NCBI GenBank assembly: GCA_964600045.1
Contig: CAZRHS010000013.1
Location: 1-35,361, forward strand
Direction of reading: 5' to 3'
DNA length: 35,361 nt
From: Phil1 sp964600045
Lineage (GTDB): Bacteria; Bacillota; Clostridia; Christensenellales; CAG-138
Shown: in pieces, positions 1 to 8,062 of the stretch
Layout: the number at the start of each line of letters is the position of its first letter
Position numbering within the stretch: the stretch's first letter is position 1
Made by a program: the position numbers and the translations under genes
Notes under the pieces: generated by a model
The model's input: only the letters and a program-made list of their open reading frames with translations
Told to the model about the DNA's origin: nothing
Databases searched by the model: none

Positions 1-1
1 A

Positions 2-130
2 TTCGAGGGCGCGTACGCTCCCTGCGGATACGCCAAGCTTACCTATAAGGGCATGCACCTGCAGGATCACTTCATCACCATGGAAGAGTATGAAACCAAC
101 CAGAAGGAGTGGAGCGAGGGTAAGTATTAA
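2..130 (+). CDS. C-terminal fragment of a peptide ABC transporter substrate-binding protein (partial)
   Basis: An open frame enters the window at base 2 and runs 42 codons to TAA at 128-130, ending in WSEGKY. The fragment is too short and too unconserved to identify by itself. The call rests on position: two Dpp/Opp-type permeases and two ATPases follow directly, and in such operons the solute-binding protein gene usually comes first. It is separated from the permease by 96 bases containing a strong hairpin (178-210). The binding protein would be an extracytoplasmic lipoprotein that delivers peptides to the permease. Its start, signal peptide and specificity lie outside the window. Confidence 0.6.
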   Translation, partial: FEGAYAPCGYAKLTYKGMHLQDHFITMEEYETNQKEWSEGKY

Positions 131-177
131 TCAATAATATTTATTCTAAAACCTGAAACACAAGACTGAAGCTAAGA

Positions 178-210
178 GCGTCCGGCTGCCGATTATCGGC
201 GGCCGGACGC
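178..210 (+). other. Intercistronic hairpin between binding-protein and permease genes
   Basis: The arms GCGTCCGGC (178-186) and GCCGGACGC (202-210) pair perfectly. Inside them GCCGA (188-192) and TCGGC (196-200) extend the stem around a three-base loop. No T-run follows, so this is not a standard intrinsic terminator. Hairpins in this position commonly protect the upstream binding-protein message and lower downstream expression. That role is inferred here. Confidence 0.7.
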
Positions 211-226
211 GGACACAGGAGGAAAA

Positions 227-1169
227 ATGGTAAAGTACATTGCCAAACGCCTGGTACGCTCGATTATAACACTGGTTATCATAGTGTCTAGTCTTTGTGC
301 TTATGCGTGAAATGCCTATTACGGGCTATTTCCCTAATTACGACCACATGTCACCGGAGCAGATACAAAACGGCCTGCATCAGATGGGCCTTGATAAGCC
401 GGTGTCTGAACAGCTGTTCCTTTTTCTTAAGAACATTATAACCAAAGGAAGTCTTGGCATATCGTATGTTTACAGGGATCAGGTTCCGGTAACCGAGGTT
501 CTTGCTCCCAAAATACCGGTTAGCCTTAAACTTGGAATATCCGCGCTTATACTGGCGCTTTTGATAGGTCTGCCCCTTGGAACGGTTATGGCGCAGAACA
601 AGGGGAGGACCGTTGATAAAATCGGTACTGCGTTTATAGTGCTTATTCAGGCCGTACCATCGGCGGTATACTTTTTGTTTATTCAGATTTACGGCACGGA
701 ACTATTTAATCTGCCGCTTATGTTTAAGGAAGCTGATCTTCAAACATGGATACTGCCCGTGTTTTCGCTGGCGCTGCCGAATATATCGTATTATGCCATG
801 TGGCTCAGGCGATACATGGTTGACGAAAGCACCAAGGACTATGTAAAGCTGGCCAAGATAAAGGGCTTCTCGGAGCGGAAGATAATGTTTAAACACGTTT
901 TCAGAAATGCGTTCGTTCCGCTGGGCCAGTATCTGCCCACCACCTTCCTTAATACGGTAGTAGGCTCCATTTACATAGAATCTCTTTATTCCATACCCGG
1001 CATGGGCGGCTTGCTCGTGGACGTTGTAAAGAGGCAGGACAACAGCATGGTTCAGGCGATAGTTATACTGTTCGCGTCGGTCGGCATAATCGGACTGATA
1101 GTGGGCGATATAATGATGACGCTTCTTGATCCGCGCATAAGCTTTACCGGCAGAAAGGGTACAAGGTGA
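227..1169 (+). CDS. Dipeptide/oligopeptide ABC transporter permease, DppB/OppB type (apparent frameshift near the N terminus)
   Basis: This is the first inner-membrane permease of a peptide importer. AGGAGG at 217-222 is followed by ATG at 227, which reads MVKYIAKRLVRSIITLVIIV, the classic DppB first membrane helix. That frame stops at TGA 308-310. The rest of the protein continues in the next frame (LMREMPITGYFPNYD and onward) to 1169. Removing one base, for example one T of TTT at 294-296, joins the two parts into a protein of about 313 residues, which is normal for the family. The downstream part holds the five remaining helices and the EAA-loop region (KLAKIKGFSERKIMFKHVFR) that contacts the ATPases. 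A GTG at 297 could start only the truncated form, with no good ribosome site. The family call is firm; whether the break is biological or an assembly error cannot be decided here. Confidence 0.85.
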
Positions 1170-1173
1170 GCAT

Positions 1174-2214
1174 ATGGGAATGAGGTTCAAAAATCCGCAT
1201 GTAAAGCAGCTTGAAGACAGCATAAGCGAAGCCGTGCGCACCAAGCTCAGCGAGGAAGATGCCTTTAAGGTTGTTCCTTTTGATGAAAGTGCCGTGGAGC
1301 GCACCGGATACTCAAACTATTCATACTGGGGCAGCACATTCCGCGCGTTCAGCAAAAACAAGCTGGCTATGGCGCTGGTCTGCGTTGTGCTGCTGATACT
1401 ACTCTTCACGTTTATACAGCCGTATCTGCCCGATCAGCTGGATTCTTTCCAAACGAACATAAATCCCGAAACCGGAGCCATATTCAGGAATCTTGCCCCC
1501 GGCACCGAGGTAACGCTTGAAAACGGCAAACAGTTCACGTTCATACTCGGTACCAATGAACTTGGCCAGGATCTTTGGGCAAGGCTTTGGGGCGCTACCA
1601 GAACATCGCTGCTCATAGGCGTGGCGGTTGCGTGCATAGAGGCTGTAATAGGCATAGTGGCCGGCGTTCTTTGGGGCTATGTTCGCCAGACGGATATTAT
1701 ATTCACGGAGCTTTATAACATACTGGATAATGTTCCTTCTTCACTTGTATTGATACTTGTATCTTACATGATGAAGCCTTCCGTGGGTACGCTGCTGCTG
1801 GCAATGAGCCTTACAAGATGGATAGGTATGGCGCGCTTTATACGAAACCAGATAATAATCATACGCGACAGGGAATATAATCTTGCCTCCCGCTGCCTGG
1901 GCACCGGCACATTTACGATAATAATCAAAAACCTGCTGCCGTATCTTGTTTCCGTTATAATGCTGAGGATGGCGCTTTCAATACCGGACGCCATAGCGAG
2001 CGAGGTATTTATAACCTATATAGGCCTTGGCCTTCCCGTTGAGGTTCCGAGTCTCGGCAACCTGATAAACATCGGCAGAAAACTGATGATGAGTCCCACC
2101 CTTAGGTATCAGCTTATTTATCCCACGATAATACTTTCAATCGTGACCGTATCCTTTTATGTGGTTGGCAATTCCTTCAGCGACGCGGCCGATCCCAAGA
2201 ACCACATAAATTAA
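1174..2214 (+). CDS. Dipeptide/oligopeptide ABC transporter permease, DppC/OppC type
   Basis: Second membrane subunit of the peptide importer, 346 residues. A cytoplasmic N-terminal arm of about 60 residues precedes a first helix (about 63-83). A long extracellular loop (about 84-135, containing NPETGAIFRNLAPGTEV) follows, and then the five-helix BPD_transp_1 core. The EAA loop is visible as REYNLASRCLGTGTFTIIIK near residue 235. Start ATG 1174 lies four bases after the previous stop, with AAGGTGAG just upstream; a second ATG at 1180 is also possible. The gene is intact, unlike the permease before it. It should form a heterodimer with that permease, driven by the two following ATPases. Peptides are the likely substrate by family, but the exact specificity is unknown. 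Confidence 0.9.
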   Translation: MGMRFKNPHVKQLEDSISEAVRTKLSEEDAFKVVPFDESAVERTGYSNYSYWGSTFRAFSKNKLAMALVCVVLLILLFTFIQPYLPDQLDSFQTNINPETGAIFRNLAPGTEVTLENGKQFTFILGTNELGQDLWARLWGATRTSLLIGVAVACIEAVIGIVAGVLWGYVRQTDIIFTELYNILDNVPSSLVLILVSYMMKPSVGTLLLAMSLTRWIGMARFIRNQIIIIRDREYNLASRCLGTGTFTIIIKNLLPYLVSVIMLRMALSIPDAIASEVFITYIGLGLPVEVPSLGNLINIGRKLMMSPTLRYQLIYPTIILSIVTVSFYVVGNSFSDAADPKNHIN

Positions 2215-2227
2215 GGAGGACTTTGTG

Positions 2228-3280
2228 ATGGAAAAACAGCAAGACGTTATATTGTCCGTAAAAGACCTTAATGTAAAATTCAACCTCAGGGGCAGAGTGT
2301 TGCACGCGATACGCGGCGTAAGTTTGGATGTGTATCGCGGTGAAAGCCTGGCGATAGTGGGAGAATCCGGCAGCGGCAAAAGCGTGCTGAACAAAAACTT
2401 CATAGGCCTGCTTGACCCGAACGGCTTCATATCGTCCGGCGAAATAACCTATTACGGTATGGACGACGGCACGCCGCAGGTTCTTTCAAACTACAAAAAA
2501 GATAAGGAATGGCTTAAAATCCGCGGCAGCGAGGTAAGCATGATAATGCAGGACCCGATGACCAGCTTGAACCCGCTTAAAACAATAGGCAAGCAGATAG
2601 CCGAATCGGTGGAACTACACAGAGGCCTTAAAGGCAAGGCGCTTAAAGAAGCCGTGTATGATATCCTGCGAGAGGTCGGCATAGAGGATCCCGAAAGAAG
2701 ATATAAGCAGTATCCCCACGAGTTTTCAGGCGGCATGAGGCAAAGGGTTGTAATTGCCATAGCCATCGCGTGCCGACCGAAACTGCTTATCTGCGATGAG
2801 CCTACTACGGCGCTTGACGTTACAATACAGGCGCAGATACTTGAGCTTCTTAAGGACCTTAAGAAACGGCTTAATCTTACAATTATATTCATTACGCATG
2901 ACCTTGGCGTGGTTGCGAACATAGCCGACCGTGTAGCCGTAATGTATGCCGGCGACATAGTTGAAACCGGCATGGTGAGGGAGATATTCTATGATTCAAG
3001 GCATCCCTATACATGGGCACTGCTTTCAAGCCTGCCCCAGCTGGGCGTAAAGGGAGAGGATCTTTACTCAATAAAAGGCACGCCGCCGAACCTTTTCAAC
3101 CAGGTAAGAGGCGATGCGTTCGCCCCGCGCAATCCGCAGGCGCTGGCAATTGATTTTGAGGAGCTTCCGCCGTTCTTCGAGGTATCTCCCACGCATAGGG
3201 CGCGAACCTGGCTGCTTGATCCGAGGGCGCCGCAGATAGACCCGCCCGAGCACCTGAAGGCCCTGCGCAAGAATCTGTGA
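2228..3280 (+). CDS. Peptide ABC transporter ATP-binding protein, DppD/OppD type
   Basis: Cytoplasmic ATPase of the importer, 350 residues from ATG 2228. AAGGAGG at 2213-2219 gives eight bases of spacing to this ATG; a GTG three bases earlier is less likely. Walker A GESGSGKS is at about 45-52, the ABC signature SGGMRQR starts near 167, Walker B LLICDEP with D190/E191 follows, and the H-loop is ITHDLG. The C terminus carries the oligopeptide-type extension (HPYTWALLSSLPQLG and beyond), which in this family often ends in a cysteine motif for an Fe-S cluster. No such cysteine cluster is seen here. It pairs with the next gene as a heterodimer. Confidence 0.93.
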   Translation: MEKQQDVILSVKDLNVKFNLRGRVLHAIRGVSLDVYRGESLAIVGESGSGKSVLNKNFIGLLDPNGFISSGEITYYGMDDGTPQVLSNYKKDKEWLKIRGSEVSMIMQDPMTSLNPLKTIGKQIAESVELHRGLKGKALKEAVYDILREVGIEDPERRYKQYPHEFSGGMRQRVVIAIAIACRPKLLICDEPTTALDVTIQAQILELLKDLKKRLNLTIIFITHDLGVVANIADRVAVMYAGDIVETGMVREIFYDSRHPYTWALLSSLPQLGVKGEDLYSIKGTPPNLFNQVRGDAFAPRNPQALAIDFEELPPFFEVSPTHRARTWLLDPRAPQIDPPEHLKALRKNL

Positions 3281-3296
3281 TTTAGGAGGGTGGACA

Positions 3297-4251
3297 ATGG
3301 AAGCCAAAGAAGCAAAAAAGGAAGTTCTTCTGAGCGTAAGGGATATGGAGGTTACGTTTGGAACCAAGCGCAATCCGTTCAAGGCCGTAAAGGGCGTAAG
3401 CTTTGATATTTATAAGGGCGAGACGTTTGGCCTTGTAGGTGAGTCCGGCTCCGGAAAAACCACCATAGGCCGCGCGATAATGAGAATACATCCGACCAGC
3501 GCCGGCACCATAACATACAAGGGCGAGCGCATAAACGGAAAAATCTCGGCTGAGCTTGACAAAAAGGTTATTTCCGAAATTCAGATGATATTCCAGGATC
3601 CTATGGCAAGCCTGAACGAGCGCGCGAAGGTGGACTATATCATATCCGAAGGAACATACAGCACCAAGAAGAATCTTACGAAAAAAGAACGATTGGAGCT
3701 TGTTGATGAATCGCTGCTGGATGTCGGTCTTTTGCCGGAATTCGCCAGCCGTTTTCCGCACGAGTTTTCCGGCGGCCAGAGGCAAAGGATAGGCATAGCA
3801 AGGGCACTTATAATGGAGCCCGAGTTTATAATTGCCGATGAACCCATAAGCGCGCTTGACGTATCCATACGCGCGCAGGTGCTTAACCTTATGAGTAAGC
3901 TTCAGCGCGAAAGAGGGCTTACCTATCTGTTTATAGCGCACGATCTGAGCGTTATGCGCTTTATCTGCGACAGGATCGCCGTTATACACAAGGGCACCAT
4001 AGTGGAGCTTGCGGACTGCGAAAAACTGTTCCAGCATCCGCTTCATCCATACACTAAGGCGCTTCTCAGCGCCCTACCGCTGGCCGATCCGGAAGGAAAA
4101 GAACAAAAAACTTATAGTCTATAAGCCTGACGAGTGCCATTTCGATTACGAAACAAACAAACCAACCTGGCGGGAGGCCGCGGAAGGGCACTACATACTG
4201 GCCAACGATCGCGAAATGGCCGGGTATATGCAGGAAATAAGCGCGGAATGA
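3297..4251 (+). CDS. Peptide ABC transporter ATP-binding protein, DppF/OppF type (apparent frameshift near the C terminus)
   Basis: Second ATPase of the importer. GGAGGG just upstream supports ATG 3297. Walker A GESGSGKT starts near residue 48, signature SGGQRQR near 158, Walker B ADEP with D181/E182, and the H-loop is IAHDLS. The first frame ends early at TAA 4122-4124 after 275 residues. The typical OppF tail (KLIVYKPDECHFDY, then TWREAAEGHYILA) continues in the next frame to TGA 4249-4251. Deleting one A from the A6 run at 4105-4110 fuses the two into about 317 residues, the usual length. All catalytic motifs precede the break, so the short form might still bind ATP. The tail ends in an ATGA overlap with the next gene, which supports it as real operon sequence. 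Cause: insertion, slippage or sequencing error. Confidence 0.85.
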
Positions 4252-4691
4252 AGAGGGAGACTTACCCCATCCGTCCCGTCACCGACTGCGGTGATCTTTT
4301 GAAGCTTTATTATGAAAGCGGGCTGGACGGCGCGCCGGACGGCCCGACCGGAGAGGTTATAGGGCATTTAAGGTGCGATGATGATACGGGCCGGCTTGTA
4401 GGCGGGGCAACGATTGTGAACAAGGGCGGGCTTTGCGTGCTGGACTATCTGGCCGTTCGCGACGATATGCGGGGCTGTGGCATAGGCGCGAGGCTGCTCG
4501 GCGCCGCCGAGGATGAGGTGAAAAGGCTTGGCATAAAAACAATGTGGCTTTGCGGCAAGGTACCCGCGTTTTATAAAAAATACGGCTGGGTTACGGCAAG
4601 CGCCGCGGACGCGCCGCTGATTTCGCATTGCCAAAGCTGCCCAAAGTTTCACGTAAGCTGTTCGCCGGAGATAATGAAAAAGACGTTTTGA
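4248..4691 (+). CDS. GNAT-family N-acetyltransferase
   Basis: A 147-residue acetyltransferase of the GNAT fold. The start ATG 4248 overlaps the stop of the preceding ATPase frame (ATGA), suggesting translational coupling. An in-frame upstream extension to 4134 overlaps the ATPase tail in another frame and is rejected. The acetyl-CoA pyrophosphate loop is seen as LAVRDDMRGCGIGARLL (R-G-C-G-I-G-A), followed by the typical helix and the FYKKYGW strand near the C terminus. The substrate cannot be deduced; being last in a peptide-import operon could point to an amino acid, peptide or amine. A terminator follows about 20 bases downstream. Confidence 0.85.
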   Translation: MKRETYPIRPVTDCGDLLKLYYESGLDGAPDGPTGEVIGHLRCDDDTGRLVGGATIVNKGGLCVLDYLAVRDDMRGCGIGARLLGAAEDEVKRLGIKTMWLCGKVPAFYKKYGWVTASAADAPLISHCQSCPKFHVSCSPEIMKKTF

Positions 4692-4711
4692 CAGAAGCAT
4701 ATTTATAAAAG

Positions 4712-4743
4712 GAGACACCCCCTCTTTACGGGTGCCTCTTTTT
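4712..4743 (+). terminator. Intrinsic terminator of the peptide-transport operon
   Basis: GAGACACCC (4712-4720) pairs with GGGTGCCTC (4730-4738) with a single A/C mismatch, and a T5 run follows at once. It closes the peptide-transporter/GNAT operon before the ornithine operon. Confidence 0.8.
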
Positions 4744-4792
4744 GCCGTATCCGAATAATATATTCCTCTTTTCTTTTTCGGTTTGTTGGTAG

Positions 4793-4823
4793 TATAATAA
4801 TATTGGTGTATTTTTATGCCAAT
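4793..4823 (+). promoter_or_regulatory. Candidate promoter and leader inverted repeat of the ornithine operon
   Basis: A consensus TATAAT lies at 4793-4798, about 84 bases before the ord start, with no convincing -35 (TTTCTT at about 4770-4775). Just downstream, at the expected transcription start, ATTGG (4802-4806) and CCAAT (4819-4823) form an inverted repeat around an A/T-rich spacer, a possible operator. The A/T-rich leader 4824-4866 shows nothing else I recognise. Confidence 0.4.
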
Positions 4824-4881
4824 CATTAAAATGTTTTTTTATGTTGAACTATTAAAAAACTGAACACGGAGGACTGATAGT

Positions 4882-5931
4882 ATGGAAAACAACATCAGGG
4901 TTGCCGTATGGGGCTTCGGCGCCATGGGCAGCGGCATAGCCAAGGTTTTGCTTGGCAAGAAGGGCGTAGAAATCACGGGCGTTTGTGATATTCACCCCGC
5001 GCGCGTAGGCAAGAGCATTTTTGAGCTGCTCGGTGTTGAGCGCGGCGACCGCAAGGACGTGCTTGTTTGCGACGATATAAACAAGGTCGCGGCGCGCGGT
5101 GCGGCTGATATCTGCGTTATAGCTACCGATTCCTTTACCAAAAAGGTGTTCCCCAAAATAAAGCTTGTTGTTGAAAACGGCCTCAATGTTATCTGCACCG
5201 CGGAGCAGATGAGCTACCCCAAGGCGAACGAGCCCGAGCTTGCGGAAGAAATGGACAGGCTTGCCAAGGCAAATGGCGTTTCCATACTGGGCACCGGCAT
5301 TAACCCCGGCCTTATGATGGACCTTCTCGCGGTATGCCTTACCGGCTGCATGACCGATGTTCAGAGCGTGCAGTGCCGCCGCGTAAACAGTCTTTCCCCC
5401 TTCGGTCCCGCCGTTATGGAAGAGCAGGGCGTTGGCCTTACGGTAGACGCGTTTGAGCAGGGCGTTAAGGACGGCAGTCTCGCAGGCCACGTTGGCTTTG
5501 CGGAGTCCGTAGGCATGATAGCCGAAGCACTTGGCTGGAAGGTTGATAAGTTTGAGCAGCAGATGAAGCCCATAGTAACAAGCGTAGACCGCCGCTCCCC
5601 CTACGGCTTTGCCAAGGCGGGCGACGTTGCGGGCGTTAACATGACCGGTCAGGGCTATGTTGACGGCGAGCTTAAGATAGACATGATCCATCCCCAGCAG
5701 ATTGAGCCCGAGATGGAAGGCACCCACACCGGCGACTACATAGTGCTTAAGGGCACTCCCAACGTGAACATGGCCATCAATCCTGAAGTTGACGGCGGCA
5801 TAGGCACCATCGCCATGATGGTAAACATGATTCCTCATGTTATAAACGCCCGCCCCGGCCTTAAGACCATGCTGGATCTGCCGGTTCCCCGCGCCATAAT
5901 GGGCGACATGCGCGACATGATAGAGAAATAA
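4882..5931 (+). CDS. ord: 2,4-diaminopentanoate dehydrogenase
   Basis: NAD(P)-dependent enzyme that oxidatively deaminates (2R,4S)-2,4-diaminopentanoate to 2-amino-4-oxopentanoate and ammonia, the second chemical step of clostridial ornithine fermentation. The 349-residue length matches the family. A Rossmann dinucleotide loop is seen at residues 11-16 (GFGAMG within VAVWGFGAMGSGIAKVL), followed by the dihydrodipicolinate-reductase-like fold and GTGINPGLMMDLL near residue 140. GGAGG at 4867-4871 precedes ATG 4882. It is first in the operon ord-ortA-ortB-oraS-oraE, an order known from ornithine-fermenting clostridia. That context makes the assignment secure. Confidence 0.95.
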   Translation: MENNIRVAVWGFGAMGSGIAKVLLGKKGVEITGVCDIHPARVGKSIFELLGVERGDRKDVLVCDDINKVAARGAADICVIATDSFTKKVFPKIKLVVENGLNVICTAEQMSYPKANEPELAEEMDRLAKANGVSILGTGINPGLMMDLLAVCLTGCMTDVQSVQCRRVNSLSPFGPAVMEEQGVGLTVDAFEQGVKDGSLAGHVGFAESVGMIAEALGWKVDKFEQQMKPIVTSVDRRSPYGFAKAGDVAGVNMTGQGYVDGELKIDMIHPQQIEPEMEGTHTGDYIVLKGTPNVNMAINPEVDGGIGTIAMMVNMIPHVINARPGLKTMLDLPVPRAIMGDMRDMIEK

Positions 5932-5965
5932 AGCGTACATTACGCATTTGGAGGCAATATAAAAA

Positions 5966-6268
5966 ATGGCAAAGAAGGGCGATTGGGTTCTTACCCACAA
6001 CGTTATCCTCACCCCGGAGCAGCGCGCGCCGCAGGTTCCGGAAGACACTCACCACGTACCCCTTGAGGTTTGGGTAAAGGGGCACCTTACCGAGGACGCC
6101 GAGATTGGCGACGAGGCGGAGATTATAACCCGTACCGGCAGGCACGTTAAGGGCAAGGTAATAGAGGTTAATCCGCACTACACGCATAACTACGGCGACT
6201 TCGTGCCGGAGCTGCTTGAGATAGGCGACACCGTGCGCGGCATACTTTTCGGAGGTGACGACAAATGA
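5966..6268 (+). CDS. ortA: 2-amino-4-oxopentanoate thiolase, alpha subunit (OrtA)
   Basis: Small subunit (100 residues) of 2-amino-4-ketopentanoate thiolase, which with coenzyme A cleaves 2-amino-4-oxopentanoate to acetyl-CoA and alanine. The compact protein (GDWVLTHNVILTPEQRAPQVP near the start, then HVKGKVIEVNPHYTHNYG) has the family length and sequence. GGAGG at 5950-5954 is 11 bases before ATG 5966. Its stop overlaps the ortB start (ATGA, 6265-6268), as expected for subunits made in equal amounts. Confidence 0.93.
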   Translation: MAKKGDWVLTHNVILTPEQRAPQVPEDTHHVPLEVWVKGHLTEDAEIGDEAEIITRTGRHVKGKVIEVNPHYTHNYGDFVPELLEIGDTVRGILFGGDDK

Positions 6269-7668
6269 AAGACATGAGCTACAATGCGGTTATGAGCCGC
6301 AGGGCGGATATTATAAAGGCCGCCGTCGGCATGGACTACTCCCGCTTTGAGTCCGGCTCCATAGCCTTTGATTACGAGGGCATGATGAACGCGACCGGCT
6401 TTGACGTGAACGAGGTTCGCCGCATTCAGGAAGGCTTCGCGATAGGCCATACCCCCCTTATAGAGCTTAAAAACATAACCGCTCTCGCCCGCAAGATGGC
6501 TCCCGAGGGCAAGGGCGCCCGCATATTCATAAAGGACGAGGCCGCCAACCCCAGCGGAAGCTTTAAGGCTCGCCGCGCCGCCACCAGCATTTATACCGCC
6601 AAGGAAATGGGCTACAAGGGTGCCATAGCCGCCACCAGCGGCAACTACGGCGCCGCCGTTGCCAGCATCTGCGCCATGGCCGGCCTTAAGTGCATAATAG
6701 TTCAGGAATGCTACGATTCCAAGTATATCGGCCAGCCCGAAATAATTGAAAAAGCCAGAAAGTGCGAGGCCTTCGGCGCTGAGGTTGTTCAGCTTTCCGT
6801 AGGTCCGGAGCTTTTCTACGAAACCCTCAGAATGCTTGAGGATACCGGCTACTTTAATGCCTCCCTTTACACTCCTTACGGCATAATCGGCGTTGAAACC
6901 CTTGGCTACGAAATAGCCGAGCAGTTCCGCGATCGCTTCGGCAAGGATCCGGACGCGGTTGTCTGCACCAACGCCGGCGGCGGCAATCTTACCGGTACCG
7001 CCCGCGGCCTGAAGAAGGCCGGATGCGACGCCAAGGTTATAGCGGCAAGCGTTAACCTGCGCGGCCTGCACATGGCGAGCGACACTCAGTTCAACAAAAA
7101 GTCCTTCACAACCGGCCATACCGGCTTCGGCGTACCCTTCTCCACCTGGCCGGACAGGAGCGACGTTCCCCGCAGCGCCGCAAGGCCGCTTCGCTACATG
7201 GATCGCTACGTAACCGTTGCCCAGGGCGAGGTTTTCTACATGACCGAAATGCTTGCCTCCCTTGAGGGACTTGAGCGCGGCCCCGCCGGCAATACTTCCC
7301 TTGCCGCGGCATTCAGCGTGGCGCAGGAAATGGACCAGGATCAGTGCATAGTTGTTCAGGAAACCGAGTACACCGGCGCCGGCAAGCACATCAATCCCCA
7401 GCTTGACTTTGCCCGCAAGAACGGCATAGATATTCACTTTGGCGATCCTGCCGAGGAAGTACCCGGCAAGAGCATAGTCCTGCCCGCGCATCCTTCCCTT
7501 ATAAAGGCGCGCGATTTCAACACGGACCATATGCGCCATTCCCTCATAAAGAACGCCATTGCCACGGTTGATCACGAGCCCACCGAGGGCGACATCGCCT
7601 TCCTTGCGGAAGAAGTTAACCGCGACGTGGATTACGTAAAGGCAGTGCTTAAAGAGCTTAAGGCTTAA
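6265..7668 (+). CDS. ortB: 2-amino-4-oxopentanoate thiolase, beta subunit (OrtB), PLP-dependent
   Basis: Catalytic subunit of the ornithine-pathway thiolase, 467 residues, a fold-type II pyridoxal phosphate enzyme related to threonine synthase. The Schiff-base lysine is K101 in NPSGSFKARRA. The phosphate-binding glycine loop is GGGN at about 238-241 in TNAGGGNLTGTARG. It overlaps ortA by four bases. Together the two subunits cleave 2-amino-4-oxopentanoate with CoA to acetyl-CoA and alanine; the acetyl-CoA can yield ATP through acetate kinase. The OrtB family assignment is firm from motif, length and operon order. Confidence 0.95.
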   Translation: MKDMSYNAVMSRRADIIKAAVGMDYSRFESGSIAFDYEGMMNATGFDVNEVRRIQEGFAIGHTPLIELKNITALARKMAPEGKGARIFIKDEAANPSGSFKARRAATSIYTAKEMGYKGAIAATSGNYGAAVASICAMAGLKCIIVQECYDSKYIGQPEIIEKARKCEAFGAEVVQLSVGPELFYETLRMLEDTGYFNASLYTPYGIIGVETLGYEIAEQFRDRFGKDPDAVVCTNAGGGNLTGTARGLKKAGCDAKVIAASVNLRGLHMASDTQFNKKSFTTGHTGFGVPFSTWPDRSDVPRSAARPLRYMDRYVTVAQGEVFYMTEMLASLEGLERGPAGNTSLAAAFSVAQEMDQDQCIVVQETEYTGAGKHINPQLDFARKNGIDIHFGDPAEEVPGKSIVLPAHPSLIKARDFNTDHMRHSLIKNAIATVDHEPTEGDIAFLAEEVNRDVDYVKAVLKELKA

Positions 7669-7699
7669 TGAGCGCACAATTCATCGGGAGGAAAAATAA

Positions 7700-8050
7700 A
7701 TGAAAAGAGATGACGATTATCAAGTCCGCCGCGAAAGCGTGGCGAACCTGAGCGACAAGGAGCTGGAAGAGCGTTTCTGGCAGCTTGCCGAGCAGATAGT
7801 GGATCCGCTGCTCAAGATGGGCTATGAATACACTTCCCCCGCCATAGAGCGCAGCGTACTTCTGCGCATGGGCTTCTCCTCAATAGAGGCTAAGGCCATA
7901 ACCGATGGCTGCATAGAGCGCAGCCTTCTGGGCCACGGCGCGGGCAACGTTGTTTACAGGCTTGCCAAGGCCAAGAACATGGATTACATACTCGCGGGCA
8001 AAGCCCTTTGCGAAGGCAAGCTTTGGGACGAGGCCGCGGCGCAGTTTTAA
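7700..8050 (+). CDS. oraS: D-ornithine 4,5-aminomutase, small subunit (OraS)
   Basis: Small subunit (116 residues) of adenosylcobalamin- and PLP-dependent D-ornithine 4,5-aminomutase, which moves the delta-amino group to C4 to give 2,4-diaminopentanoate. The mostly helical sequence (ELEERFWQLAEQIVDPLLKM, then SPAIERSVLLRMGFSS) has the length and pattern of clostridial OraS. GGGAGG precedes ATG 7700. oraE begins 12 bases after its stop, so the two subunits are made together. Confidence 0.94.
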   Translation: MKRDDDYQVRRESVANLSDKELEERFWQLAEQIVDPLLKMGYEYTSPAIERSVLLRMGFSSIEAKAITDGCIERSLLGHGAGNVVYRLAKAKNMDYILAGKALCEGKLWDEAAAQF

Positions 8051-8062
8051 GGGAGGCAAGGC

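Noticed and set aside
293..298. CTTTGT as a possible RF2-like +1 recoding site in the DppB-type gene
   Set aside because: RF2-type recoding relies on an in-frame stop at the slip site (CTT TGA); here the codon is TGT, and no supporting upstream element is convincing.
4105..4111. AAAAAAC resembling a -1 ribosomal slippery heptamer in the DppF-type gene
   Set aside because: It is not in the right register for the zero frame, and a -1 shift would enter the wrong frame; the tail needs +1 (or loss of one base).
4134..4247. Upstream extension of the GNAT gene to 4134
   Set aside because: It overlaps the conserved OppF-type tail in another frame and has no ribosome site; ATG 4248 overlaps the stop as ATGA.
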